Assembly: GCA_018432315.1 (NCBI GenBank)
Contig: JAHDLB010000002.1
Span: forward strand, 62,001 to 126,000
Direction: 5' to 3'
From: Anaerolineae bacterium
GTDB lineage: Bacteria > Chloroflexota > Anaerolineae > Aggregatilineales > Aggregatilineaceae
DNA: 64,000 nucleotides
Positions 21,042-29,035 of the stretch are shown here, piece after piece; within the stretch, counting starts at the first letter, position 1, and each line of letters starts with the position of its first letter. The notes beneath the pieces were generated by a model. The model was given only the letters and a program-made list of their open reading frames with translations, made no database searches and was not told where the DNA came from. A program made the position numbers and the translations under genes.

Positions 21042-22025
21042 TTAACCGCCGGCGTGGGCGATGGCGTCCAATATGGCGTCGTGCAGATACCCGTTGGTGA
21101 CCAGCACGCCGCGATTGTTCGTCATGCGGGTGCCGCTGGTCCAGTCGATGGGCTGGCCGTGGATGTCGGTCATGCGCCCGCCGGCCTCGGTCACGATGGC
21201 GTATCCGGCGGCGTGATCCCACATCTTCTCGAAGTAGGTCGTGTCGGGCACGACGCGCAGCAGGATGTCGCCCATGCCGCACGCGACCATCGCGTGTTTG
21301 TCCTGGCTGTCCAGGCCGCGCTGCGGCGCGTCCGGCCCGCGCCCCAACAGGCGCGCCACCTCGTCGATCAGGCCGAGATTGGTGTGCCCGCTCTCGAAGC
21401 TGGTGAGCAGCGTCGCCCGCGCGGGATCGCTGGTGGCCGACACGCGAATCGGCACGCGCTCGCTGCCGCCCAACGCCTCCATGAAGGCGCCACTGCCCCG
21501 GCTGGCATAGCTCAGCACGCCCAGGTCATCGGGGGGCATCTCCTCGTCGCTGTAAAAGCCGGGGCTTGCCAGCACGCCCGCCACCGGCTCGCCCTCGATC
21601 AGCAGGCCGATGGCGACGCAGTAGTGCCGCCCGCCGAGAAAGCCCTTCGTCCCGTCGATTGGATCGATCACCCAGGTGCGGCGCGCGGTCTTCTGCTTGC
21701 CGAAGTCCAGCCACGCGCAGATCTGCTCCTCGAACACGTAGCCGCCCAGCGCGTCGGTCACGAAACGCTGGACGAGCGCGCGCTGCTTGTCGTTGAGCAG
21801 CAGCATGAACTCCTCCGACCGCTCTTCGGAAAGCACGGCGTCGTCGGGGAAGTTCTCGGCCAGGGCGTTGCCGATCACGGCCTGCGAGGCGTAATCGGCG
21901 ATGGTGACCGGCTCGCGCCCGCCTTTCTGCGCGGGATCGACCAGCTCGGTCTGGATCGTCTGGCATACGGAGGCGGCCATGCGGGCGATCGTCTTGGCCG
22001 TTTCGAGTTCGTGTGACAAATTCAC
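21042..22025 (-). CDS. 3'(2'),5'-bisphosphate nucleotidase, HAL2/CysQ-like
   Basis: A 327-residue Li-sensitive inositol-monophosphatase-fold phosphatase. Metal ligands lie in LSEERSEE (E67/E68) and DPIDGTKGFL (D121, D124), with WDHAAG near the C terminus. HAL2 enzymes remove the 3' phosphate of PAP or PAPS, relieving inhibition by the by-product of sulfotransferases. I chose the GTG at 22025, which sits 8 bases after CAGGGAG; the frame continues upstream to 22073 but with no RBS there. A -10-like TACAAT lies at 22062-22067. The three sulfotransferase genes nearby make this substrate likely. Confidence 0.88.
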   Translation of the reverse strand: MNLSHELETAKTIARMAASVCQTIQTELVDPAQKGGREPVTIADYASQAVIGNALAENFPDDAVLSEERSEEFMLLLNDKQRALVQRFVTDALGGYVFEEQICAWLDFGKQKTARRTWVIDPIDGTKGFLGGRHYCVAIGLLIEGEPVAGVLASPGFYSDEEMPPDDLGVLSYASRGSGAFMEALGGSERVPIRVSATSDPARATLLTSFESGHTNLGLIDEVARLLGRGPDAPQRGLDSQDKHAMVACGMGDILLRVVPDTTYFEKMWDHAAGYAIVTEAGGRMTDIHGQPIDWTSGTRMTNNRGVLVTNGYLHDAILDAIAHAGG

Positions 22026-22061
22026 GCGGTTTGCTCCCTGATCGTCAAGAATCCGCGCGTT

Positions 22062-22162
22062 ATTGTAGCGCACCGGGCGGGCCGGCGCACCTCGCCCGGT
22101 GGCGATTGCTGCGCTGCTTTTTCGGAAGCCAGGACGTCACACGGGCCGGATTGGGTTACAAT
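22062..22162. promoter_or_regulatory. divergent promoter region with two TACAAT -10-like boxes
   Basis: On the - strand TACAAT (22062-22067) lies 37 bases before the phosphatase start. On the + strand TACAAT (22157-22162) lies 73 bases before the antitoxin-like gene. No good -35 box was found for either, so the calls are weak. Confidence 0.35.
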
Positions 22163-22234
22163 AGATTCACGTGCAAACCCGATTCATCGCGCCTGTTGCG
22201 TGGCGCTGTAAAAAACGGAGTGAGGAACACCACC

Positions 22235-22483
22235 ATGACCGTTGCCGAACTTATGGAAAAAGCGGAAGAGCTCATGGAGAAGCTGAAAGCATTGAGTCCG
22301 CAGGAACAGAGTGAGTTATATAAGTTCCTCGTTGACCGGCTTGCAGATTTCCCACGCGAATCACTCCCCCAGAAGCCGCATCGCCTATCTGACCTGCGAG
22401 GGCTGGGCGCCGAAATCTGGCAGGGAATCGACGCGCAGGAGTACGTCGACCAACAGCGTGACGAGTGGGACGCACGCCCATGA
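22235..22483 (+). CDS. small antitoxin-like protein, toxin missing
   Basis: An 82-residue charged protein. The N-terminal half is a predicted helix-rich segment (MEKAEELMEKLKALSPQEQ). The C-terminal part, LRGLGAEIWQGIDAQEYVDQ, resembles the tail shared by many small type II antitoxins, in which such a tail binds a VapC-type toxin. The ATG at 22235 follows GGAGTGAGGAACACC. Its stop overlaps an ATG (ATGA at 22480-22483), the usual arrangement of antitoxin-toxin pairs, but the second frame stops after 13 codons. The protein may be an orphan. The family call is by resemblance only. Confidence 0.55.
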   Translation: MTVAELMEKAEELMEKLKALSPQEQSELYKFLVDRLADFPRESLPQKPHRLSDLRGLGAEIWQGIDAQEYVDQQRDEWDARP

Positions 22484-22521
22484 GGCTGAGCGAGATTCTC
22501 CCCGCCACGCAGCGACTATAG
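22480..22521 (+). pseudogene. 13-codon remnant overlapping the antitoxin-like stop
   Basis: ATG at 22480 overlaps the TGA of the antitoxin-like gene, and the frame reads MRLSEILPATQRL before TAG at 22519-22521. It could be the stub of a lost toxin or chance. Nothing resembling a PIN-domain toxin follows in any frame; a tRNA terminator begins at 22540. Confidence 0.25.
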
Positions 22522-22539
22522 CAGCCACCCCGCAGCAAC

Positions 22540-22565
22540 AAAAAACGCCAGCCGGGCGGCTGGCG
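22540..22565 (-). terminator. Rho-independent terminator after tRNA-Arg
   Basis: Read on the - strand, CGCCAGCC pairs with GGCTGGCG around a 4-base loop GCCC and is followed by six T. Stem arms are 22558-22565 and 22546-22553. It lies 4 bases past the tRNA 3' end. Confidence 0.9.
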
Positions 22566-22569
22566 CGTG

Positions 22570-22642
22570 TACCCCCGGACGGATTTGAACCGCCGACGCC
22601 AGGTTTAGGAAACCTGCGCTCTATCCTCTGAGCTACGGGGGC
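22570..22642 (-). tRNA. tRNA-Arg (anticodon CCT)
   Basis: A full cloverleaf folds on the - strand: a 7-pair acceptor stem (one G-U), D arm with GCTC/GAGC, anticodon stem CAGGT/ACCTG around loop TTCCTAA, and T arm with TTCAAAT. The anticodon CCT reads AGG arginine codons. The 3' CCA is not encoded (the sequence continues CAC). It has its own promoter and terminator and lies between the antitoxin-like gene and the glycan locus. Confidence 0.96.
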
Positions 22643-22654
22643 ATGGCTGAGAGT

Positions 22655-22682
22655 AGTTTACCACGCCCGGAGCCGTTTTCAA
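22655..22682 (-). promoter_or_regulatory. promoter of tRNA-Arg
   Basis: On the - strand TTGAAA (22677-22682), a 16-base spacer and TAAACT (22655-22660) lie just before the tRNA, with 12 bases between the -10 box and the mature 5' end. The -35 box overlaps the last bases of the upstream glycosyltransferase gene. Confidence 0.7.
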
Positions 22683-23611
22683 GCGCGAGATCCCCGCCCC
22701 AGCCGCCGCTTGAGCGCCCCATACGACTCGCTGAGCCGCCGGGCCCAGCGATCCCCGAACACGTCGCGGACCAGCATCACGACACCGCGCCGCGCAGCCA
22801 GGACCGGCTGCTGGCCCAGTGCCCGCGCCCAGTAGGCCAGCCGGTGCCGGGTCCGGCCCTGCGCGCCCGCCAGGTCCGCCAGGTGCAGGTACGCTTCGGC
22901 GCGGTCGGCGCGCGTCGTCCAGCCCAGGCGCGGCAGGTTGCGCAGGATCGCCGTTTCGCGGGCGCGCAGCACGCGCGGCTTTTGCTGCCCGGTGAGCGAG
23001 GCGGCATGCTCGCGGTACAGGTACAGGTCGCGGTGCAGCGCCGCGATCGGGAAGCGGGCCGACACGCGCAGCCAGTAATCGTAATCCTCCGCCAGGTACA
23101 GGTCTTCGGCATAACGCCCGACCGCCTCCGCAACGGCGCGGCGATACAGGAAACACGGCCCCACCACGGACTTGAACATCAGGTCGCGGCGCTCCGGCGC
23201 GCGGAGCGCCCCGGTGACGTTTCCCCCCTCGTCGATCAGGCTGTAATCGGCGTACACCAGCCCCACGCCGGGATGATCCGCCAGGAAGCGAACCATCTCC
23301 GCCAGCGCGTCGGAACGGTACAGGTTGTCGTCGGACGTCCAGGTGAGCAGGTCGCCGCGCGCGGCCTCGAACCCGGTGTTGAGCGCGCCGGGCAGCTTGC
23401 GGTTCTGCGCGTGCCGGATCACGCGGATGCGCGCATCGTCCGCGGCGAAACCGGCGGCGATCTGCGGCGTGTCGTCCGTCGAGCAGTCGTCGACGACGAT
23501 CAGCTCCCAGTGCGGGTAGGTTTGCGCCCGGCAGCTCCGGATAGCCCCGGCCAGGAAGCGCGCGCCGTTGTAGACCGGCAGCACGATCGACACCAGCGCG
23601 TTCTCGCTCAT
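22679..23611 (-). CDS. glycosyltransferase family 2
   Basis: A 310-residue GT-A-fold glycosyltransferase. The N terminus VSIVLPVYNGARFL is typical of GT2; VDDCSTDDTPQ binds the nucleotide, WTSDDN is the DxD-like metal site and AEDYDYWLRVS carries the ED acceptor motif. The last 100 residues are helical with many Arg. It would add one sugar on the inner side of the membrane. The ATG at 23611 overlaps the wecB stop by 4 bases. It is the last gene of the - strand glycan run. Confidence 0.88.
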   Translation of the reverse strand: MSENALVSIVLPVYNGARFLAGAIRSCRAQTYPHWELIVVDDCSTDDTPQIAAGFAADDARIRVIRHAQNRKLPGALNTGFEAARGDLLTWTSDDNLYRSDALAEMVRFLADHPGVGLVYADYSLIDEGGNVTGALRAPERRDLMFKSVVGPCFLYRRAVAEAVGRYAEDLYLAEDYDYWLRVSARFPIAALHRDLYLYREHAASLTGQQKPRVLRARETAILRNLPRLGWTTRADRAEAYLHLADLAGAQGRTRHRLAYWARALGQQPVLAARRGVVMLVRDVFGDRWARRLSESYGALKRRLGRGSRA

Positions 23612-24729
23612 CGCGCGCCGCGCTCCAGCAGGATCGCCGTGATGCGCTCCGCGGCCCGCCCGTCGCCGTAGGGATTGCCGCCGCGCGCCATGGCCGCGTG
23701 GGCCTCCGGATCGCGCAGCAGGCGCTCGGCCTCGCTTACGATGCGCTGGCGCGAGGTGCCCACCAGCCGCGCCACGTTCGCCGCGATACCCTCCGGGCGC
23801 TCGGTCGCCTCGCGCATGACGAGCACCGGCACGCCGAAGGTCGGCGCTTCCTCCTGAATGCCGCCGGAGTCGGTCAGGACGAGCGTCGCCCGTTTGAGCA
23901 TCTGCACCAGCGAGTGGTAATCGAGCGGGTCCAGCAGGTGCACGTTGGGGGCGTCCGCCAGCAGCTCGCGGACCGGCGCCTGCACGTTCGGGTTCAGGTG
24001 GACCGGGTAGACGAACCGGACGCCTTCCGCGGCGAAACGCTCCGCCAGGTCGCGGATCGCCAGGCACAGCTCGCGGAACGGCTGGCCGAAGCTCTCGCGC
24101 CGGTGCGCCGTGACGAACACGATCCGGTCGTCCAGCGGCAGCCCGGCCAGCGGCCCCCGCGACCAGTCATAGGGCTGCGCGGCCATCTCCAACAGCGCAT
24201 CGACCACGGTGTTTCCCGTCAGGTAGACGTCCTCCGGCGGGCAGCCCTCGCGCAGCAGGACCTCCCGCGCGTGCTCGGTCGGCGCGAAGTAGGCGTCGGC
24301 GGCGAAATCGGCCACGCGCCGGAAGATCTCCTCCGGGAACGGGTGCCACTTGTCGCCGGTGCGCAGCCCGGCCTCGACGTGGCCGAACGGCACGCGCCGG
24401 AAGTGCGCGACCATCGCCGCGGCGAAGACGGTCGTCGTGTCGCCCACGCCCAGGACCCAGTCGGGCTGCACGCGCTCCACGACGGCATCCAGCTCGGTGA
24501 GCAGGGTGGCGCTCACCTCCGCCAGGTTCTGATCCGGCTCCATCACGTCCAGGCGGATGTCGGGCCGGATGGCGAACAGGTCGAGCACCTGGGCCAGCAT
24601 CTCGCGGTGCTGCCCGGTGGAGCAGGCCACCGACCGGATCGCGTCCGGGCGCCGGGCGAAGGCTTTCAGCAGCGGGGCGATCTTCACCGCCTCGGGCCGG
24701 GTGCCGAAGATGCTCAGAATGGTTAGCAT
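23608..24729 (-). CDS. wecB: UDP-N-acetylglucosamine 2-epimerase, non-hydrolysing
   Basis: A 373-residue member of the WecB/MnaA family, which interconverts UDP-GlcNAc and UDP-ManNAc. Landmarks are IFGTRPEAVKIAPL at the N terminus, GDTTTVFAAAMVA, GHVEAGLRT (catalytic and UDP-binding region), HPFPEEIFRR, TAHRRESFGQ, and the C-terminal TDSGGIQEEAP and MREATERPEG. Length matches the family. Its product could be oxidised by the dehydrogenase at 50073, giving UDP-ManNAcA for the glycan. Confidence 0.95.
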   Translation of the reverse strand: MLTILSIFGTRPEAVKIAPLLKAFARRPDAIRSVACSTGQHREMLAQVLDLFAIRPDIRLDVMEPDQNLAEVSATLLTELDAVVERVQPDWVLGVGDTTTVFAAAMVAHFRRVPFGHVEAGLRTGDKWHPFPEEIFRRVADFAADAYFAPTEHAREVLLREGCPPEDVYLTGNTVVDALLEMAAQPYDWSRGPLAGLPLDDRIVFVTAHRRESFGQPFRELCLAIRDLAERFAAEGVRFVYPVHLNPNVQAPVRELLADAPNVHLLDPLDYHSLVQMLKRATLVLTDSGGIQEEAPTFGVPVLVMREATERPEGIAANVARLVGTSRQRIVSEAERLLRDPEAHAAMARGGNPYGDGRAAERITAILLERGAR

Positions 24730-24734
24730 GACAC

Positions 24735-25724
24735 TCACTCCTGCGAACGTGAAGCCGATTTCACCACGCCCAGCCGCGCCAGCAAGGGCCGCAGCCCGGT
24801 CCGGTCGATCACGAAACGCGGCCCGGCGCGCAGCGCCTCGTCCCACGGCTTGAGCCGCTGCCGCCGCTGCCACCTCCGCCAGCGCTCGTCCGCGCCGGGG
24901 CCCCACAGCCGGTCCGCGATCTCCGGCGGCGGGTCGGCGTCCTGGCGGCCCCACTCGTCCCAACAGGCGCGCATCAGGCGCGGGTCGGCGGGCTTGAGCG
25001 CGTTCCAGTTGCCGCCGCGCAGGTGCACGATATTGTCTTCCACGTTCTGCCGGGGATCGCCGGTGCCGCTCAGGTTGCGGGCGCCCTGGGTGAAGACCCC
25101 GCCCAGGCTGTCGCCCGCGCAGAAATCGACCAGCCGCCCGGCGCGGACCAGCCACTCGAAATCGCCCGCGATGTGGAAACGTTCGTCGAACGGGCCCACC
25201 CGGTCGTAGAGCGCCCGGTCGAACAGGTAAAACGTGCCGGTGCGCGAGGTGCGCTCGAACGCCGCCCGGTCGAAGGGCCGCGCCGGGACGTCGATCATAC
25301 GCCGGGTGGTGAACAGGCCCCACCAGCGGCGCTCGCGCAGAATGACGTACGGGAAATAGACCAGGGCGCAGCCTTCGCTGATGCGGCGGTATCCCTCGAC
25401 CAGCGCGCCCGCTTCGCGCACGTCGTCGGCATTCCACACGCCGATGTAGCGCCCCCGCGCCGCCCGCACGCCGCGATTCCACGAGGCGTAAATCGTCTCG
25501 CGCGGGACGTGCAGCACCTGCACCGCCAGCTCGCCAGCCTCCCCTGCCGCCACCAGCGGGGCCAGCAGCGCGCGCTCGCGGTCGGTGGCGTCGTTGGCGA
25601 CGATCACCAGTTCCAGCGACAGGCCCGCGCTGCGCACCTGGGCGGCCACACGCCGCACGTGCCCGGTATACGCGGCCAGGTACGGCTCGGCCCGGTAGAG
25701 CGACGTGATCAGCGAGAGGTCCAC
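24735..25724 (-). CDS. glycosyltransferase, GT2-like
   Basis: A 329-residue protein with a GT-A start (LSLITSLYRAEPYL), a nucleotide-binding strand LVIVANDATDRERALL, an RGRYIGVWNADD block with a DxD-like NADD, and a later HIAGDFEWLVRAG acceptor region. The second half (TGDPRQNVEDNIVHLRGGN) is not one I recognise. It lies 5 bases before wecB and overlaps the next gene upstream by 16 bases, so it belongs to the same operon. Sugar and linkage are unknown. Confidence 0.78.
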   Translation of the reverse strand: MDLSLITSLYRAEPYLAAYTGHVRRVAAQVRSAGLSLELVIVANDATDRERALLAPLVAAGEAGELAVQVLHVPRETIYASWNRGVRAARGRYIGVWNADDVREAGALVEGYRRISEGCALVYFPYVILRERRWWGLFTTRRMIDVPARPFDRAAFERTSRTGTFYLFDRALYDRVGPFDERFHIAGDFEWLVRAGRLVDFCAGDSLGGVFTQGARNLSGTGDPRQNVEDNIVHLRGGNWNALKPADPRLMRACWDEWGRQDADPPPEIADRLWGPGADERWRRWQRRQRLKPWDEALRAGPRFVIDRTGLRPLLARLGVVKSASRSQE

Positions 25725-26803
25725 GGCTCGCCCTCCGCCGGTCCGAACGCGGCCAGCGCGCCGGACACCGTCCCATCACAGACCGCGCCGCGCTGCGTGT
25801 CGTAGGGGGCCGCGCCGGGATCGTTGCTTAACTCCAGCATGAACGCCGCGGCGGGATGCAGCGCGGGCGACCGGCGCACCACGGCGCGCTCCAGGGCGCT
25901 CGACAGGCCGCGCCAGCCGTGATACAGCCCGAATCGGCCCCGGCTGTGGCGCATCCGCTTGAGCCACCACAGCGCGCCCAGCCAGGGCCGGACGCGCTCG
26001 AAAGCGGCGCGGTCGTCGCCGTCCAGGTGGCGCTCGTAGATCGCGAGCAGCTCCGCGCGGCGGCGCCCCCCGCCGGAACCGGACTTGTGCGCGCCGTGCA
26101 GCCGGTAGCAGGCTGCCGTCGCCGGGATGGCGGCGGGACGGGCCAGCGGCGCCATGCGAATGAAAAAATCCCAGTCGAAGGTATAGGTCAGGCCCTCGTC
26201 GAGCGGCCCGGCGGCGGCCCACAGGTCGCGCGTCCACAGGCAGCCCGGCTGGTCGAAGGCCAGGACGCGCCGCAGCATCTCCGGCGCGAACGCCTCGATC
26301 CGCGGCTGGAGTCGGACCGGCGCCGCGCGAACGCCGTCCTGAAAGCGGATGACCGCTCCCCCGGCCCACGTCGCGCCCGCGCGGGTCGCGCCTTCGACCA
26401 GGGCCCGCAGCGCGCCGGGCGCGTAGCAGTCGTCGCTGTTGAGCCAGCCCAGCCAGCCGCCGGTCGCGCGGGCGAAACCCAGGTTGATCGCGTTGCTCTG
26501 GCCGCGGTCGCGCTGGCTGGTCCAATGCGCCAGCCACGGGGCGTAACGCTCGATGATCGCGGCGCTGTCGTCCGTGCTGCCGCCGTCCATCACGATGTAT
26601 TCCAGGTCCGGATACCCCTGGAGCAGCAGGGAGCGAATCGTCTCTTCGAGGAACGGCGCCTGGTTGAAGGACGGCGTCACGATCGTGATGCGCGGCCAGG
26701 GGCTGCCGTCCGGCAGCGTGGCGGGGGCCGGCGGCGCTTCGACCGTCCAGGGCCAGCCGGATCGTCCGGGCGGTGGCGCGGGCAGCTCGGCGAGAGTCGG
26801 CAC
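25709..26803 (-). CDS. glycosyltransferase family 2
   Basis: A 364-residue GT2 enzyme. ITIVTPSFNQAPFLEETIRS, YIVMDGGSTDDS and LGWLNSDDCYAPGAL (DxD-like SDD) are standard for the WcaA-type GT-A fold, and DWDFFIRMA carries the acceptor motif. About 35 N-terminal residues rich in Pro precede the fold. Its C-terminal residues run into the next gene (16-base overlap at 25709-25724). It should transfer one sugar from a nucleotide donor at the membrane. Confidence 0.85.
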   Translation of the reverse strand: MPTLAELPAPPPGRSGWPWTVEAPPAPATLPDGSPWPRITIVTPSFNQAPFLEETIRSLLLQGYPDLEYIVMDGGSTDDSAAIIERYAPWLAHWTSQRDRGQSNAINLGFARATGGWLGWLNSDDCYAPGALRALVEGATRAGATWAGGAVIRFQDGVRAAPVRLQPRIEAFAPEMLRRVLAFDQPGCLWTRDLWAAAGPLDEGLTYTFDWDFFIRMAPLARPAAIPATAACYRLHGAHKSGSGGGRRRAELLAIYERHLDGDDRAAFERVRPWLGALWWLKRMRHSRGRFGLYHGWRGLSSALERAVVRRSPALHPAAAFMLELSNDPGAAPYDTQRGAVCDGTVSGALAAFGPAEGEPWTSR

Positions 26804-26806
26804 GGC

Positions 26807-28072
26807 TCAGCCCTCCCCCGCCAGAATGGCCGCGTACAGGTCGGCGTAGCGCCGCGCCTGCACGTCGATCGCGTATTCCTGCACGGCGACCCGGCGGCAG
26901 TTCTCGCCCAGCGTGGCGCGGCGGTCCGGATCGCGCAGCAGGTTCGCCAGGGCGCGGCGCAGCCCCTCGACGTCGCCCGCCGGGGCCAGCGCGCCGGTTT
27001 CGCCGGGGCGCACCATGTCGCCCGTCCCGCCCGCGTCGAACGCAGCCACCGGCGTCCCGCAGGCGAGGGCCTCGATCACCGTGTTGGGCAGGTTGTCCTG
27101 CAGCGACGGCAGGGCGAAGACGTCGGCGGCGCTGTAGACCAGCGACAGCAGCCGGTCGCTGTCGACCCGCCCCAGGTGCAGGTGCGGGAACGGCAAATCC
27201 AGCGCCGGGCTGCTGCTCCCGATGGACAGCAGGTGCAGGTCGCGGGCGTCGTCCAGGCCGCGCAGTGCCTCGACCAGGGGGCCGAATCCCTTGCGCGCCT
27301 GGTCCATCTGGTCGGCCACGAACAGCACCGCCGGCACGCCGGGCGGGATGCCGAGCGCGTCCCGCGCCGCGGCTCGGTCGCGCGGGGCAAAGTCGCCGGT
27401 GTCGATGCCGTTGGGGATCACCGTGACCGGGAACCGGCCCAACAGCGCGCTGCGCCCGGCTTCGGCGGCCATCCAGCGGCTGGGCGCCACAATGTGCAGC
27501 CGGCCTTCCGGCACGCGCGCGAAGGCGTCCCGTTTGCGCCGCCAGATGTCCCGCGCCAGATCGTCTGGGCGGCTCGATCCGAGAGCCGGGCACGCGCCGC
27601 ACTGCCCGCTGAATTTGCCGCAGCCCCAATCGTAATGGCAGCCGCCAGTGAAGGGACTCATGTCGTGCAGCGTCCACACGACCGGCGTGCGCGCCGGGAT
27701 CGCGCCGAAGAAGGCCCGGTAATCGACGAACTGCGCGATCCAGTGCAGGTTGATCACGTCCGCCGGAGGGATGTGCCCGGCCAGCGCCGCGCCATGTTCG
27801 GTCCGGTCGTCGCTGAACCACTCGCCGCGCCGCCGGGTGGACGCGTAGCGGGCCAGGTCGCGCGCGACTCGCGCGCGGCGCAGGCGGCGCGCCAGGCGGC
27901 TGCGCAGGTCCATCGGGCGGCGGAAGGCCACCACCGACGGATCGCGACTGGCGCGGCGCTCAACCAGCATCGTCGAGTCGTGGCCGAGCGTTCGCAGCCC
28001 GTTGTGCAGGCGGTAGGCGGCGCGCGCGGCCCCGCCGGTGATGTCGTAGGTGCTCAGGTGCAGGATCTTCAT
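26807..28072 (-). CDS. glycosyltransferase family 4 (WcaC-like)
   Basis: A 421-residue GT-B enzyme. The N terminus is MKILHLSTYDITGGAARAAY, and the mid-domain TLHDMSPFTGGCHYDWGCG with four nearby cysteines (CGKFSGQCGACP) marks the WcaC-like group, in which such a cluster may bind a metal. The nucleotide-binding part holds IPNGIDTGDF and the E-x7-E region ALPSLQDNLPNTVIEALACG. It overlaps the sulfotransferase upstream by 4 bases (28069-28072). Confidence 0.87.
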   Translation of the reverse strand: MKILHLSTYDITGGAARAAYRLHNGLRTLGHDSTMLVERRASRDPSVVAFRRPMDLRSRLARRLRRARVARDLARYASTRRRGEWFSDDRTEHGAALAGHIPPADVINLHWIAQFVDYRAFFGAIPARTPVVWTLHDMSPFTGGCHYDWGCGKFSGQCGACPALGSSRPDDLARDIWRRKRDAFARVPEGRLHIVAPSRWMAAEAGRSALLGRFPVTVIPNGIDTGDFAPRDRAAARDALGIPPGVPAVLFVADQMDQARKGFGPLVEALRGLDDARDLHLLSIGSSSPALDLPFPHLHLGRVDSDRLLSLVYSAADVFALPSLQDNLPNTVIEALACGTPVAAFDAGGTGDMVRPGETGALAPAGDVEGLRRALANLLRDPDRRATLGENCRRVAVQEYAIDVQARRYADLYAAILAGEG

Positions 28073-29001
28073 GGCGTTTCACCGGGCGGCGCGACTCGCC
28101 ACGCGGGCAGATCGCGGTCGAGCAGAGCTTCCAGCCGGGCGATGTCCTCCGCGTACAGGCTGTACAGCCGGTAGGCCAGCGCCGGGTCGAGCTGGGGCCG
28201 CGGATTCTTGAACAGCCGGATCATCACCCGCCGGTCGAACTGGCGGATCGCCTCGCTCGCCCACCGCTGGAGCCGGTTTTGCTCGCGCATGCTCATGCCG
28301 GCGCCCTGCGGCTCGATGTGGTAGATCAGCCGCCGGTTGCGGAGCGCCATCAGCCGGATGCGCGGAATCGAGTACAGGCTGGCTTTAGGGCGGTCGTTCA
28401 GCGCCTGGGGCACGTAGGCATCGTCCACGCCCACGAAGCGGTAGACCTGCTGCACGATGCCCAGCCGGTCGTGTTTCAGGTCGTCGTAGATCAGGACCAG
28501 CACCCGGTCGCGGGGGAAGTAATCCAGGAAACGCGCGATCTGCTCGCCGTAAAAGCCGTAGTCGATGATCCGCGCCGGGCCGGGGTTCGCCGCCCGGTAG
28601 GCCGCGTCGAACAGCGGCGGCAGGCCCCGCTCGATCGGGCGGACGGGGGCAATCCCGTTGAGGATCTGGTGATAGTAGGCCGAAACCGCTCGCTCGACCG
28701 GGTTGCGCAGGATGGCGATCAGCCGGGCGTCGGGCACGTCGGCGGCCATGCGCGCCGGGCATTCCGGCTGGCCCAGGAAGTTCGGGCGCTTGATGCCGCG
28801 CCGTTGGTCGGGCCCGGCCCCGAACAGCAGACGCGCGAGCCAGTCCCGGTCTCGCCGCTGGTAAAACGGGTCTTCGAAAATCGGCGTTTCGTCCAGCGGC
28901 ATGTAGACCTGCGGATGCTCGCGCAGGCAGTGATGCAGGAAGGTCGAGCCGGCCTTCTGCGCGCCGATGATCACGAAATGGGGCAGGGTGAGATCAGTCA
29001 T
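28069..29001 (-). CDS. sulfotransferase
   Basis: A 310-residue PAPS-dependent sulfotransferase. The 5' phosphosulfate-binding loop is IIGAQKAGSTFLHHC (11-25) and the 3' phosphate-binding region is LIAILRNPVERAVSAYYHQ. The fold resembles heparan-sulfate/NodH-type carbohydrate sulfotransferases. It would place sulfate on a sugar of the glycan. I chose the ATG at 29001, where the conserved HFVIIGAQ begins shortly after; the longer open frame upstream has no family match. Confidence 0.87.
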   Translation of the reverse strand: MTDLTLPHFVIIGAQKAGSTFLHHCLREHPQVYMPLDETPIFEDPFYQRRDRDWLARLLFGAGPDQRRGIKRPNFLGQPECPARMAADVPDARLIAILRNPVERAVSAYYHQILNGIAPVRPIERGLPPLFDAAYRAANPGPARIIDYGFYGEQIARFLDYFPRDRVLVLIYDDLKHDRLGIVQQVYRFVGVDDAYVPQALNDRPKASLYSIPRIRLMALRNRRLIYHIEPQGAGMSMREQNRLQRWASEAIRQFDRRVMIRLFKNPRPQLDPALAYRLYSLYAEDIARLEALLDRDLPAWRVAPPGETP

Positions 29002-29035
29002 GAGCAGGTGTGTGCAAGCAGCATAATACAATCGT

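Noticed and set aside
22013-22234. N-terminal extension of the antitoxin-like frame to 22013
   Set aside because: The first 74 codons overlap the start region of the divergent phosphatase gene and have no RBS. The ATG at 22235 has one and begins the conserved-looking part.
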